Positions 41,015 to 51,655 of a stretch of DNA of 64,000 bases are shown here, in pieces. The stretch lies in contig NZ_CP120638.1 in assembly GCF_029537235.1 (NCBI RefSeq), forward strand, positions 3,226,501 through 3,290,500. The letters run 5' to 3'. Under the pieces are notes generated by a model that saw nothing but the letters and a program-made list of their open reading frames with translations, searched no databases and had not been told where the DNA came from. Within the stretch, counting starts at the first letter, position 1; every line of letters begins with the position of its first letter. Position numbers and translations under genes: made by a program. Source of the stretch: Rhizobium sp. 32-5/1. Its GTDB lineage: Bacteria > Pseudomonadota > Alphaproteobacteria > Rhizobiales > Rhizobiaceae.

Positions 41015-41905
41015 TCAAGCCGGATCCTTGGGGCGCCCCCGTTCGGCAACGGCGATGCCGCCAAGTACAAGCCCCATCGCGATGATGTGAAATGTCTGCA
41101 GGGCCTCGCCGATCAGGAGGATCGAAAGCACCATGCCGAAGATCGGTATGGTGTTGATGAACAGGCCGGCCCGGTTCGGCCCGATCAATTCCACACCTCG
41201 GACGTAGAGGATCTGCGATACCAGCGAGGGCAAGAGACCGGCATAGGCGACGATCACCCAGCCGGTCATATCAGGCCAGATCATGCGATCTGTTGCGATT
41301 TCCCAGCCGACCAGCGGAATGCTGCTCAAGAGGGCTCCGAAGGCGGAGATGGCAATCAGGCTCTTCCAGTGAATCTCCGGCTTGAAGCGCAGCGCCACCG
41401 TATAGGCGGCATAGACGAGCACGGCCGCCATCATTAGCGCGTCGCCCTGGTTGAGGTCTAGGGTCAGGAGGGTGGTCAGGTCGCCGTGCGAAGCCGTCAG
41501 GGCGACCCCGAACAGCGTCAGCGTAAAACCGGCGATCTGGGCTGGGGAAACCTTTGTCCGGAACAAAAGGAAGTTGACGACGAAGATAACCATTGGAATG
41601 CCGGCCTGCTCGATTACGCAGTTGATGGCGCTGGTAAACTGCAGCGCGGAATAGAGAAATGCGTTGAAGCCGGTGAAGCCGACAAGGCCGTAACCCAGAA
41701 GCAGGGCCCAGTTTTTTCGGATGACAGGCCAGTCGCGGCGCACCTGTGGGGCTGCGAAGGCCAGAAGCACCGAGCAGGCGATAACCCACCGCATACCAGT
41801 CAGCATCATCGGACTGACATGGCCGACGGCGAGCTTGCCGGCAACCGAATTGCCGCCCCAGATGAGGGTCGTGATGCAAAGAATAATATAGGCCTGGACA
41901 TTCAC
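41015..41905 (-). CDS. EamA/DMT-family transporter
   Basis: A drug/metabolite transporter superfamily protein of about 297 residues with two EamA repeats and ten predicted helices (AYIILCITTLIWGGNSVAGKLA..., then the second repeat from about residue 150). The substrate is unknown. The start is uncertain: the frame is open to a TTG at 41989, but the first membrane helix fits best with a GTG near 41905. It is convergent with the MgtC-like gene. Confidence 0.85.
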   Translation of the reverse strand: MNVQAYIILCITTLIWGGNSVAGKLAVGHVSPMMLTGMRWVIACSVLLAFAAPQVRRDWPVIRKNWALLLGYGLVGFTGFNAFLYSALQFTSAINCVIEQAGIPMVIFVVNFLLFRTKVSPAQIAGFTLTLFGVALTASHGDLTTLLTLDLNQGDALMMAAVLVYAAYTVALRFKPEIHWKSLIAISAFGALLSSIPLVGWEIATDRMIWPDMTGWVIVAYAGLLPSLVSQILYVRGVELIGPNRAGLFINTIPIFGMVLSILLIGEALQTFHIIAMGLVLGGIAVAERGRPKDPA

Positions 41906-42123
41906 GGGGGCGTATTTCCGAAGGTTGATTGGCTTGCCTTCGATCAGGAAGCGCACGGGATGCACCGTGATATAGGCCAAACCGGTCAAATGTCATGCAA
42001 AAAGCCTGATGTGCGGGCACAACAGGGTCGCTTTCCAAAAACAAAACAGTATAGATGCGCGGGTTTGAAGGCTGCGCACGGACGGGCGCCCGAAAACGCG
42101 AAACAGAAAACAGGAAATCTGAA

Positions 42124-43422
42124 ATGACGAATGTGGTGGTGGTTGGTTCGCAGTGGGGTGATGAAGGCAAGGGCAAGATTGTCGATTGGCTCTCCGAGCG
42201 TGCCGATATCGTCGTGCGCTTCCAGGGTGGCCACAATGCCGGCCATACCCTTGTGATCGACGGCATAAGCTACAAGCTGTCGCTGCTGCCTTCGGGCGTC
42301 GTGCGCCCCGGCAAGCTGGCGGTCATCGGGAACGGTGTCGTCATCGATCCGCATGCGTTGCTTGCCGAAATCGAGAAGCTGGCCAAGCAGGGCGTGACGA
42401 TCACGCCGGAGAACCTGCGTGTTGCCGACAATGCCACGCTTATCCTGTCCCTCCACCGCGAGTTGGACGGTATCCGTGAAGATGCGGCCTCCAACAGCGG
42501 CACCAAGATCGGCACAACCCGTCGCGGCATCGGCCCGGCCTACGAGGACAAGGTTGGCCGTCGTGCCATCCGCGTCATGGATCTCGCCGATCTCAGCACG
42601 CTGCCAGCCAAGGTCGATCGTCTGCTGACGCATCACAACGCTCTGCGTCGCGGCCTCGGCGAAGCCGAAGTCAGCCACGAAGCCATCATGCAGGAATTGT
42701 CCTCGATCGCCGATCGCGTTCTGCCCTTCATGGATACCGTCTGGCTTCTGCTCGATCGCCAGCGCCGCAAGGGTGCGCGTATCCTGTTCGAGGGTGCGCA
42801 GGGCACCCTGCTCGATATCGACCACGGCACCTATCCTTTCGTCACCTCATCCAACACGGTCGCGGGCCAGGCGGCCGCGGGCTCTGGCATGGGTCCAGGC
42901 GCGCTCGGCTACATCCTCGGCATCACCAAGGCCTACACGACCCGCGTCGGCGAAGGTCCGTTCCCAACCGAGCTTTTCGACGAAGTCGGCCAGTTCCTCG
43001 GCGAGAAGGGCCATGAATTCGGCACCGTTACGGGCCGCAAGCGGCGTTGCGGTTGGTTTGATGCCGCGCTCGTGCGCCAGTCGGTTGCCACCAATGGCAT
43101 CACCGGCATCGCGCTGACCAAGCTTGATGTTCTCGACGGGCTGGATGAGTTGAAAATCTGCGTCGGCTATACGCTGGATGGAGAAGAGATCGATCATCTG
43201 CCGGCAAGCCAGGCGCAGCAGGCTTTGGCTAAACCGGTCTACATCACGCTTGAGGGCTGGAAAGAATCCACTGTCGGTGCGCGCAAATGGGCTGATCTGC
43301 CGGCGCAGGCGATCAAATATGTCCGCCAGGTCGAGGAACTCATCGGTGCGCCGGTCGCTCTGCTGTCGACCAGCCCGGAGCGGGACGACACGATACTTGT
43401 GACGGACCCCTTTGAGGACTAG
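42124..43422 (+). CDS. purA: adenylosuccinate synthetase
   Basis: A 432-residue GTP-dependent enzyme that joins IMP and aspartate in AMP synthesis. The P-loop [12 protein letters not shown] at residues 12-23, HNAGHT near 39-44, [14 protein letters not shown] near 127-140 and [23 protein letters not shown] near 220-242 are all family motifs. The ATG at 42124 gives [17 protein letters not shown], the standard start. It is divergent from the EamA transporter. Confidence 0.97.
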   Translation: MTNVVVVGSQWGDEGKGKIVDWLSERADIVVRFQGGHNAGHTLVIDGISYKLSLLPSGVVRPGKLAVIGNGVVIDPHALLAEIEKLAKQGVTITPENLRVADNATLILSLHRELDGIREDAASNSGTKIGTTRRGIGPAYEDKVGRRAIRVMDLADLSTLPAKVDRLLTHHNALRRGLGEAEVSHEAIMQELSSIADRVLPFMDTVWLLLDRQRRKGARILFEGAQGTLLDIDHGTYPFVTSSNTVAGQAAAGSGMGPGALGYILGITKAYTTRVGEGPFPTELFDEVGQFLGEKGHEFGTVTGRKRRCGWFDAALVRQSVATNGITGIALTKLDVLDGLDELKICVGYTLDGEEIDHLPASQAQQALAKPVYITLEGWKESTVGARKWADLPAQAIKYVRQVEELIGAPVALLSTSPERDDTILVTDPFED

Positions 43423-43490
43423 TCTTCATTGATAAGACACATATATGAGTTTGACGTGAAAGAGCGTCGAATTAGTTTGAGAAAGTTCTG

Positions 43491-45868
43491 ATGGCGGATT
43501 TTGTAGCAGTTATTCGAAGGACCGTTGACGGCCTGTCGGACAATGTTCCCGAGATGCGGGCCAAGGTCTATGACAAGGCCCGGGGCGCTGTTCGCCGTCA
43601 GCTGGAAAGCATGAAGCCGCAACCATCGGAAGAGATGATCAACCGGCAGATGGCCAAGCTCGAATTGGCCATTGCCGAGGTGGAAAGCGATCACGCCGAA
43701 GCCTTGCCGCCTGTCGAAGAGCAGCCGGTCTTTGCGGAGGAGCCTGCCCGAGAAGAGCCGGTTGCCGTTGAAGAACCACACGTCGTCACGCAGCCGGAAG
43801 CGGTTGACGAACCTTCCGATGTCGAGCCTTCTGTGGAAGCACAGATCGATACGCCGCCGCCAGCCGGGGCCGTTCAGGAAGACACGCCGGTAGAGCCTGA
43901 GGTTGCCGCGGAAAGCGAACCCGAGACTTGGCCCTCTGATCCCGCTGCCGCGGAAGTCATCTCCGCCACCGAGTCGGCGAGTGCCGAGGAGCATGTAGCC
44001 AGCCTGCATTCCGATCCAATCTGGGAAGCGGCGGAGCCTCCAGTTGAGCCTGAGGCCGATACGAGTGCGGAATCTTCCGTCGAAAATCAGCAAGCTGTCG
44101 AGGTCGTATCGTCAGAAGCTGAGTATGTCGAAAGCGATCATGCGCAAATGCACGAGCGGGAACAGGCAGAGCCCGAGGCTGCCGAAGCCGATCGACACCA
44201 TGACGATGTGCCAGCTGAAGCGCCCGCCGAGGTGCATACGGCGATTGAAGTAGAACCCGAGCCTGCGCCTGCGACGGTCGCCTCCGAATGGGAGCTGCCG
44301 GAATGGAACGACCCGGCGCCGGCATCCGCCGAAGCAGAGGTGGCATGGTCCGACCGCGAGCAGACGGTCGAACATGCGGAAGAGGCAGTCGAGCTTGCTG
44401 TCGAACGGGTTGGGGAGCTTGCGCGCGAAACGGACGGTAATGCGCCGACGACGATCGAGCCGACCCATTCATGGGCCTGGGAAGATGGCGATCCATTTGC
44501 ACAGAGCACAGCTCCGGAAAGCCAAGCGACCACGGAACCCGCAGTCTCCGACTGGTCCTGGCCTGTGGAGAAGACTACCGCTGCCGACGTCGTTGACGAT
44601 CGCACCTTAACAGGCGAGCGTCAAACTAGCTCGTGGGACGACATCGACGCGTTGTTGAACGGCGCCGGTAGTGCTTCCGTGGCTGCAGCAACAGCCGATC
44701 TCGCGCCAGAACGCGTGGCTGACCCACAACCTGTCGATGGAGCGCCGCTCCAATCACGACCAGTGTCCTATCGTGTCGAGCCGAAGCGCTCTGCCCTTAA
44801 CGTGAAGACAATCGGCCTCTCCGCCGTTTTGCTGCTGTTGTTGGGCGGCGGAGGATTCGCCTATTGGCAGAATCAGGACAGAATCAACGATTGGGTTGTA
44901 GGCATGATCGCTACGGCGACCGCGCCGGCGCCCGCTGAGCAAACCGTCGATGCGTCCGGTTCCGGGACGGCCGAAACCACGCCGGCGGCGGATACGGCAA
45001 CGCCAGTCGGCCAAGAGGTTGCGGCCCTTAACGCCGCAACGCCCACGAAGTTCACGCAGCGCTTGCAGGCCGATGGTAGCGAGGTCGATGAAGGCCCGGC
45101 GGTCACTGCAGCGGGAGAAAGCTCCCAGCAGGAAGGCAAGTCGGTTGCGGCCCAGACCGAAGCCGGGAAGCCTACCGATACTGCTGTCTCGGCGCAGGTG
45201 ACACCTGAGACGACGCCAACGACCACAACAACCGAGGCGCAGCCGGCACAGGATACGACTCCTGCCGCCACCGATAACGCACAGTCGCAGGCCGTGCCGG
45301 CCGGAGCGCAGAAGATGTTTCTCTATGAGGAGCGGCTCGGGCAGTCGGCTCCCACGGCGATCGAGGGCAATGTTGCCTGGTCGGTGAAGGAAGAATCGCC
45401 GGGTGGCGATGCAAAGCCTGAACCGGTGATCGAGGCGCAGATCAACGTGCCGGAGCGGGCCTGACGGCGCTTGTTACCATCAAGCGCAATGCCGACGCGT
45501 CGCTTCCGGCAAGCCATGTGATCGAATTTGTCTTCTCGCTGCCCGATACATTCGACGGCGGCAGCATTGACAGCGTTCAGCGTGTTGCGATGAAGCGCAA
45601 CGAGCAGGATCGCGGGGATGCGCTGATTGCCGTGCCGGCAAAGATCACCGAAGATTTTCATATGATCGCGCTCAACGATTTTCCGGAAGCGGTGACCACC
45701 AATACCGAGCTGCTGCGCAGCCGCAGCTGGATCGACATTCCGCTGACCTATCGCAATGGCCGCCGAGCCCTGCTGACGCTTGAAAAGGGACCTACCGGGA
45801 CCGAGGCCTTCAACAAGGCGCTGCAGGCATGGAGCTTGACTGCGACGGCAAGCCCAGCGGCGCAATAA
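43491..45868 (+). pseudogene. large Pro/Glu/Ala-rich single-pass membrane protein (frame interrupted near the C-terminus)
   Basis: A protein of about 792 residues when restored. It has a short N-terminal helical domain (MADFVAVIRRTVDGLSD, residues 1-65), about 370 residues of acidic Glu/Pro/Ala/Val-rich low-complexity sequence, one membrane helix near 443-463 (TIGLSAVLLLLLGGGGFAYW), another Thr/Ala/Pro linker and a C-terminal folded domain (HVIEFVFSLPDTFDGG ... RRALLTLEKGPTG). The frame breaks at CC 45460-45461; one C joins NVPERALTALVTIK. The layout suggests a long spacer between cytoplasm and periplasm. Function is unknown. Confidence 0.75.
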
Positions 45869-45892
45869 GGACCGGTTCATTCGTCCAATAAA

Positions 45893-45928
45893 AAACAGGC
45901 CCGGCTGAGATATCAGCCGGGCCTGTTT
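45893..45928. terminator. bidirectional Rho-independent terminator
   Basis: A perfect 16 bp stem (AAACAGGCCCGGCTGA, loop GATA, and its complement) with A-rich and T-rich flanks. It sits between the convergent membrane-protein gene and rpoH. Confidence 0.95.
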
Positions 45929-45947
45929 GATTCTGAAATGCGTACGC

Positions 45948-46853
45948 TTATGCGTCTTCGACGACCCGCAGCGAATTCTGGCGATCAAGCGCCGCCTTGC
46001 GGACTGCGTCCTGAACCTTTTCGAAGGCACGAACCTCGATCTGGCGGACGCGCTCGCGGCTGATGTCGAATTCGGTCGACAGTTCTTCAAGCGTGACCGG
46101 GTCTTCCGTCAGGCGCCGAGCTTCGAAGATGCGGCGTTCACGGTCGTTCAGGACTTTCATGGCGCTCGACAGCAGGGCACGGCGGCTTTCCAGTTCGTCC
46201 TGCTCGATCAGGATGGTCTCCTGGCTGTCATGGTCATCGACAAGCCAATCCTGCCATTGCCCGGATTCGCCTTCGCTGGCGCGGATCGGCGCGTTCAGCG
46301 ATGCGTCGCCCGACAGGCGCTGGTTCATCGAGATCACTTCGGCCTCGGACACTTTCAGCGTCGTTGCGATCTGCGTCACATGCTCGGGCTTCAGGTCACC
46401 CTCGTCGAGGGCCTGAATCTTGCCCTTGAGGCGACGCAGGTTGAAGAACAGCCGCTTCTGGTTGGCGGTCGTGCCCATCTTCACCAGCGACCAGGAGCGC
46501 AGGATGTATTCCTGAATGGACGCCTTGATCCACCACATCGCATAGGTCGCCAGGCGGAAGCCGCGTTCGGCATCGAATTTCTTGACGGCCTGCATCAGGC
46601 CGACATTGCCCTCCGACACGACTTCGCCGATCGGCAGGCCGTAGCCGCGATAGCCCATGGCAATCTTGGCTACAAGACGAAGATGGCTGGTCACGAGCCT
46701 GTGGGCTGCTTTCCGGTCGTCATGCTCCTGATAGCGCTTGGCGAGCATGTACTCTTCCTGCGGCTCGAGCATGGGAAACTTGCGGATTTCGTCCAGGTAA
46801 CGATTAAGACCGCCTTCTCCGGCGGTAATTGACGGCAATGTACTGCGGGCCAT
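45948..46853 (-). CDS. rpoH: RNA polymerase sigma-32 factor RpoH
   Basis: A 301-residue heat-shock sigma factor. Region 2 (LVTSHLRLVAKIAMGYRGYGLPIGEVVSEGNVGL, ATYAMWWIKASIQEYI) is followed by the RpoH-specific box QKRLFFNLRRLK near residues 129-140 and a region 4.2 helix-turn-helix (TLEELSTEFDISRERVRQIE). I start at MARSTLP (46853); an in-frame upstream extension to 46919 lacks family similarity. The sequence is closest to rhizobial RpoH1. It lies 263 bp from the RluA-family gene on the same strand. Confidence 0.96.
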   Translation of the reverse strand: MARSTLPSITAGEGGLNRYLDEIRKFPMLEPQEEYMLAKRYQEHDDRKAAHRLVTSHLRLVAKIAMGYRGYGLPIGEVVSEGNVGLMQAVKKFDAERGFRLATYAMWWIKASIQEYILRSWSLVKMGTTANQKRLFFNLRRLKGKIQALDEGDLKPEHVTQIATTLKVSEAEVISMNQRLSGDASLNAPIRASEGESGQWQDWLVDDHDSQETILIEQDELESRRALLSSAMKVLNDRERRIFEARRLTEDPVTLEELSTEFDISRERVRQIEVRAFEKVQDAVRKAALDRQNSLRVVEDA

Positions 46854-47116
46854 GATGCACCTCTTTCGCGTTCCGGTCTCCAGATGGCTGACCGGGCATG
46901 TGGGTCTATCCGACCCCACGATCTACTAAATAAGTACGGCGAAAGCATGATTCAAGCATTCCGGTTTCACGGATTGGTGAACCGGGAGAACGGGATGCCA
47001 GACTGTGGTTGCTTCCCGTAAATTGTGTTTCAAAGCCGGGAAAGCAAGCCTTGAGCCGCTAAAAAACGCTGTTCAAGGGCCTGCGTTCATCAGAATCGTC
47101 GATAAAAATTATTGGA

Positions 47117-48148
47117 TCATGCCGGTGTCTTCAGGGCCTTGACCAGAGCGCGCATGTCGTCCGGCATCGGGCTTTCGAAATGCATGGTCTTGCCCGTCGC
47201 CGGGTGTTCGAACTGAAGCAGGAAGGCATGCAGCGCCTGTCGCGGAAACCGGTCGACAACGGTCTTGGCGGCATCGGGCAAAAGGTTGGATTTGGTGCGG
47301 AACGCCGCGCCATAGTCGGGATCGCCGATCAAGGGATGGCCGACATAGGCCATGTGCACGCGGATCTGATGGGTGCGGCCAGTTTCAAGCCGGCACTCGA
47401 CCATGGAGGCGAGCGCGGTGGAATCCGGTTTTTCGAGAAAGCGGTCGATCACGGTGTAGTGCGTGATGGCTTCGCGGGCATCATCGGTGTCTACCTTCTT
47501 GACGGCACGCTTGATGCGGTCTCCGGCGCGGCCAAGCGGCGCATCGATGGTTCCCTTCAATGTCTTCGGCCGGCCCCAGACGATCGCCTGGTAGGCGCGC
47601 TCCAGCGGGCCGGTGCGGCCGTGGTCGGCGAACTGTTCGGAAAGATGGCGATGGGCATTGTCGTTCTTGGCGACGACCATGACGCCGCTGGTGTCCTTGT
47701 CGAGTCGGTGGACGATACCGGGGCGCTTGACGCCGCCGATGCCCGACAGGCTGTCGCCGCAATGATGGATCAGCGCGTTGACCAGCGTGCCGGTCCAGTT
47801 GCCGGCACCCGGATGCACCACAAGGCCGGGCGGCTTGACCAGCACGATGACGTCCGCGTCCTCGTAGACGACGTCGAGCGGAATGTCTTCGCCCTTGGGT
47901 TCCGGGTCTTCCGGTTCGGGCAGCCCGATCTCGAAGACGTCGCCGGGCTGCACCTTGCGTTTCGGCTCGGTGACCGCCTTGCCATTGACGAAGACCACGC
48001 CCTGCTCGATCAGCGCCTTGATGCGATTGCGCGAAAACTCGCCGTCCAGTGCGTCCGTGAGATACGCATCCATGCGGCCGCTGGCATCTTCAGCGGCCGT
48101 CAGGACTTTCCTAATCGCCGGGGCTTGTTTAAAGGGGTCGTTCATCAT
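47117..48148 (-). CDS. RluA/RluD-family pseudouridine synthase
   Basis: A 343-residue enzyme with an N-terminal S4 RNA-binding domain (EFSRNRIKALIEQGVVFVNGK near 32-55) and the catalytic domain containing PGIVHRLDKDTSGVMVVAKN, whose Asp after HRLD is the nucleophile region. It isomerises specific 23S rRNA uridines. The rluD-rpoH neighbourhood is conserved in rhizobia. The divergent small protein starts 28 bp away. Confidence 0.93.
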   Translation of the reverse strand: MMNDPFKQAPAIRKVLTAAEDASGRMDAYLTDALDGEFSRNRIKALIEQGVVFVNGKAVTEPKRKVQPGDVFEIGLPEPEDPEPKGEDIPLDVVYEDADVIVLVKPPGLVVHPGAGNWTGTLVNALIHHCGDSLSGIGGVKRPGIVHRLDKDTSGVMVVAKNDNAHRHLSEQFADHGRTGPLERAYQAIVWGRPKTLKGTIDAPLGRAGDRIKRAVKKVDTDDAREAITHYTVIDRFLEKPDSTALASMVECRLETGRTHQIRVHMAYVGHPLIGDPDYGAAFRTKSNLLPDAAKTVVDRFPRQALHAFLLQFEHPATGKTMHFESPMPDDMRALVKALKTPA

Positions 48149-48176
48149 TCTTCGATCTCACAGGTAAAGGCCAGCC

Positions 48177-48557
48177 ATGTCGCACCAGGAAAAAGACGGA
48201 CAGGAAGAAAAGCCGCTCGATCCGGCGATGGAAAACGTCCGCCGCAAGATGATCAAGCTGCAAGTCGTCTCGGTCGGCGTCATGCTGGTGATGCTTATGG
48301 CTGTGCTGGGCGCGATTGTCTACAAGGTGACCCGCCCGAGTGGCACGCCAGCGGCACAGACAGCGTCGCTGAGCGTGCCGAGCGATGCCCCGGTTGCGGC
48401 TGTCGCCGCGTTGCCTACGGGCTTTGTGGTGTCTGATGTGGCGCTGTCCGGCGGGCAGATCCTGTTTTATGGCAGCCTTTCCGGTGGCGAGCGCAAGGCT
48501 CTGGTCTTTGACATCGCCAGCGGTCGCATCGTTGCCGACATTCTCGTCAAAAACTGA
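48177..48557 (+). CDS. small single-pass membrane protein (DUF6476-like)
   Basis: A 126-residue protein with an acidic cytoplasmic N-terminus, one membrane helix near residues 28-49 (LQVVSVGVMLVMLMAVLGAIVY) and a short outside domain (YGSLSGGERKALVFDIASGRI). A protein like this commonly sits next to the RluA-family gene in Rhizobiales. Function is unknown. The methyltransferase gene follows after 12 bp and may be in the same transcript. Confidence 0.75.
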   Translation: MSHQEKDGQEEKPLDPAMENVRRKMIKLQVVSVGVMLVMLMAVLGAIVYKVTRPSGTPAAQTASLSVPSDAPVAAVAALPTGFVVSDVALSGGQILFYGSLSGGERKALVFDIASGRIVADILVKN

Positions 48558-48569
48558 ACCGGTGCGGAG

Positions 48570-49397
48570 GTGAACGCCGACCGAGTACGTATCGCCGATC
48601 CCGCCGATCCGCGGGTGGCGGGCTTCGTCTCCATCAAGGAGCGGGATCTCATCGGCCGACAGGGCCTGTTTATCGCAGAGGGCACGGTGGTGCTGCGCAT
48701 GCTGGCCGCGGCCCATGCAAGGCGCCGTGGCATCACGGCGGAGGCGATCCTGATCCTTGAAAACCGGCTGGATGGGCTTTCAGAGATTCTGACCGCCTTT
48801 CCGGGCGATGTGCCGGTTTATGTCGCCACGGCGGCAGTCTTCGATGCCATTGCCGGCTTCAACATGCACCGTGGCGTGCTGGCGCTGGGCAGCCGATCGG
48901 GTGTGGCCAGCCGGGATGTCTTGCTCGATGGTCTTCCCGCCCACAGCCTCGTGCTTGCCGCCTGCGGTATCTCAAATCACGACAATCTCGGGTCGATATT
49001 CCGCAATGCCGCTGCCTTCGGTGTCGATGCGGTGCTGATGGACGAGACGAGTTGCTATCCGATGTACCGCAAGGCGATCCGCGTGTCGGTCGGATCGGTG
49101 CTGAGCGTGCCTTTCGCCCGCGAGGGTTCGATTGCGGCCCTCATCGAGCGGCTGCAGGCGGAGGGTTTTGCGATCTGGGGGCTATCGCCGCGCGGGGAAA
49201 CCGACCTGCACGACATTCCGCCATCACCGCGCACGGCGCTTCTTGTCGGAACGGAAGGGGAGGGGCTGCCTGCGGCGATCCTGTCGTCGATCCGCACTGC
49301 CCGTATCCGCCAGCGTCCGGGCCTTGACAGCCTCAACGTCGCCACGGCAACGGGCATCGCGCTGCATCAGGTGGCGATGGTCAACACTTTCATCTGA
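48570..49397 (+). CDS. SpoU/TrmH-family RNA 2'-O-methyltransferase
   Basis: A 275-residue SPOUT methyltransferase. An N-terminal substrate-binding domain is followed by the knot with motif 1 GISNHDNLGSIFRNAAAFG near 134-152, motif 2 LLVGTEGEGLP near 224-234 and motif 3 LDSLNVATATGIALHQ near 252-267. It would methylate a ribose in rRNA or tRNA; the target is not predictable here. The start is GTG with CGGAGG upstream. Confidence 0.92.
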   Translation: MNADRVRIADPADPRVAGFVSIKERDLIGRQGLFIAEGTVVLRMLAAAHARRRGITAEAILILENRLDGLSEILTAFPGDVPVYVATAAVFDAIAGFNMHRGVLALGSRSGVASRDVLLDGLPAHSLVLAACGISNHDNLGSIFRNAAAFGVDAVLMDETSCYPMYRKAIRVSVGSVLSVPFAREGSIAALIERLQAEGFAIWGLSPRGETDLHDIPPSPRTALLVGTEGEGLPAAILSSIRTARIRQRPGLDSLNVATATGIALHQVAMVNTFI

Positions 49398-49412
49398 CAA
49401 GGGCGCGCTGCT

Positions 49413-50569
49413 TTACGCGTCGTTGGGCGGCAACATTTCGTGCGCGCGCTTGGCAAGGCTCTTTCGATTTCCGGTATTCTGGGAGTTTGCGGCAGACGCA
49501 AGAAGTGCGTGGATCGACGAGGCACTGCCTTCCTTGGCAGCCGTAACCGCGATCATGGTCGCGGCAATGCCGGCGATTTCCTCGCGCAAAGCGTCGTCAT
49601 GCGCCGCGGTTTTCGAATTGCTCAGCCGTTCGGAAAGCGCTGTCGCGCGGTTGCGGGCCTCATCGGAAAGCAGCGGAATATCAATTGTCGAAGGGGCAAT
49701 TCAGCAACCGCCACTGGCTCGGGCGTTTTCTTTTCCTTGCGCGGCAGCGGCGTCACGCCGGCCGAGCGCAGGGCACGCGACGCATCCCGTAGCTCAAGCC
49801 CGGCTTCCTTGTTCTTTGCCCGCAGGCGCTCGATTTCGGCCATGCGCCGTTCGATGATGTTGTCCTTGTCTGCATTGGCCGAAACCTCCTTGGACAGCGT
49901 TGTTTCAAGCTGGCGAATGCGGACTTCCTCGCGGCCGAGACGCACCTCCATTTCACGCGCACGCGCACCTTCGACCTTCAGTTCTGCGCGCAGTCCTTCG
50001 CGTTCGTCACGAAGGCCCGCAATCCGGCTTTTCAGGTTTTCCACCTCAGTATCGCGGGCAGCAAGATCGATGCGCATGCTGTCGACATCTGCGGATATAC
50101 GGTCCAGTTGCCGAACCAGTGTGCGGATTTCGTTGCTCTTGCTCGCATTGTCCGTTTCAACGGAGGAAAGCGTCGTATTCAGCCGCTCCAGCCGCTGCTC
50201 GAACTGGCGGATGGTGGATCGTAGGTCTGCCGCCTCGACGTTCATGTCGGCAATCTGGGTGTGCAGTTCCGCATTTTCGCCGGATAGCCGTTGGGCTTCC
50301 TTGAGCACTGTGCCATTGGTGACCATCAGCGCCACCGTCTTGTCTCGCTCGCGCTTCAGAGCCTGGCTGGTGCGCGCGTTTTCAGCGGCATACCCAGCAC
50401 GCGCGGCATCTTTCTGAGCGCGGACTTCCTGCGGCGAAAGCGGCATGGTGGCCTTCAGCCGGTCCTCGGCGAAGCGAACGATGCGCCTGTGAACGGCAGG
50501 GGCAAGCATCAGGCCGATAATGGCAGCCGTCAGAAAACCCAAGACAAACAGCAGGGCAAATTCGATCAC
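49413..50569 (-). pseudogene. membrane-anchored coiled-coil protein (frame interrupted)
   Basis: A protein of about 385 residues with one N-terminal membrane helix (residues 4-24, FALLFVLGFLTAAIIGLMLAP) and a very long coiled coil from about 45 to 260 (repeated Leu/Arg/Glu heptads). It ends in a conserved-looking C-terminus (DEARNRATALSERL ... SLAKRAHEMLPPND) reached only if one base is restored at GGGG 49693-49696. It resembles cytoskeletal-type membrane coiled coils; the partner is unknown. It overlaps no neighbour and is convergent with the methyltransferase gene. Confidence 0.72.
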
Positions 50570-50773
50570 GGGCCAGAACCACTCAAGATAAGTTTACAGC
50601 GATTTTTCAGGTGCTGCGGCCTCAGACATCTATTTCACACGGCCAAAACTCGCCCATGTGCATTAGATGTTCTCGTCCCGCTTTTCTCTATCTATGCTCT
50701 AAGCATGCCGTTCTTATAACTTCAAGTATTCGATGGTTTGAACGGCAATTTGATACATGGCCGGAGCCCTAGA

Positions 50774-51364
50774 TCAGAAGGGGTTCCAGGTCGGTCTATC
50801 GGTGAGCTTGAGGTAGCCGACATTGATCCCCAGTCTGGCGCCGAGGCCGGTACGAATGGGAACGAGCACGACATTGTCATCGGTCAATACGGTCATGCCG
50901 ACACCGGCGACCACATAGGCCGAGCCGGAGACGCCGCCGTAGCGTTTGTAGAGGGCAGGGATGCTTGGCAGGTTGTAAACCAGCATCATCGTACGGCTGC
51001 CTTGCCCACCCCAGTCCAGGCCGAGAGATGGGCCTTGCCAGAAAACATTATGCTGGCCGGCATTTTTCGTATTGAGCTCGCCCTCCCCATAGGTCAGGCC
51101 GGCCACGAAGGCGCCGGAGCCTTCCTGCCCCAGGATGTAACCGTTCGGGAGTCCATAATTCTGGAAAGCGCGCTCCACGACCTTGGCAAGTCCGCCGGAT
51201 GTGGATCCGAAAAAACCGTGCCCGGCATCGACGATTTCCTGTGCCGTATACTGCGTGCCGCCTGACTGTTGTGCCAGTGCTGGCATAAGCGAAGCTGCGA
51301 CGGCAACCGTCGCAACGCACAGTCTCAGGAACAGGGACCTTGCGGCATTGATGATCGACTGCAT
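50774..51364 (-). CDS. eipA: periplasmic envelope-integrity protein EipA (DUF1134)
   Basis: A 196-residue exported protein with a signal peptide (residues 10-32, cleavage at ALA-QQ) and a DUF1134 core (QEIVDAGHGFFGSTSGGLAKVVERAF, QGPSLGLDWGGQGSRTMMLVYNL, GYLKLTDRPTWNPF). In Brucella the DUF1134 protein EipA supports envelope stress resistance, and its gene is a direct CtrA target. A CtrA-like box lies in the shared upstream region with chpT. Confidence 0.88.
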   Translation of the reverse strand: MQSIINAARSLFLRLCVATVAVAASLMPALAQQSGGTQYTAQEIVDAGHGFFGSTSGGLAKVVERAFQNYGLPNGYILGQEGSGAFVAGLTYGEGELNTKNAGQHNVFWQGPSLGLDWGGQGSRTMMLVYNLPSIPALYKRYGGVSGSAYVVAGVGMTVLTDDNVVLVPIRTGLGARLGINVGYLKLTDRPTWNPF

Positions 51365-51494
51365 TTTTCCTCCGTCAAAGCCTGCCTTCGTGGACGCTGA
51401 AGGGGTGCGGCTTGCTGGTCAATGAACCCGTTACCAACGCAAGCGCCGTTTTACCATGGATCATGTTCCATCGCCGCAATTTGAACCGATGATC

Positions 51495-51509
51495 TTAACA
51501 ATCGGTTTA
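51495..51509 (+). promoter_or_regulatory. CtrA-box candidate between eipA and chpT
   Basis: TTAA-CAATCGG-TTTAC, one mismatch from TTAA-N7-TTAAC. It is 131 bp upstream of eipA and 147 bp upstream of chpT, so it could serve either. Confidence 0.5.
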
Positions 51510-51655
51510 CCAAATGTGGTGTCTTTATGACCTTCGTCTTCGCGGATATGTCCGCGCAATCTTCACCGCATATTATGCGGGTCGGTTGAATGTAAACGGC
51601 CAGCCAATTGCCGGAATGACACCGGAAGCCGAACGAAGGCCATTGAGGATATTCT

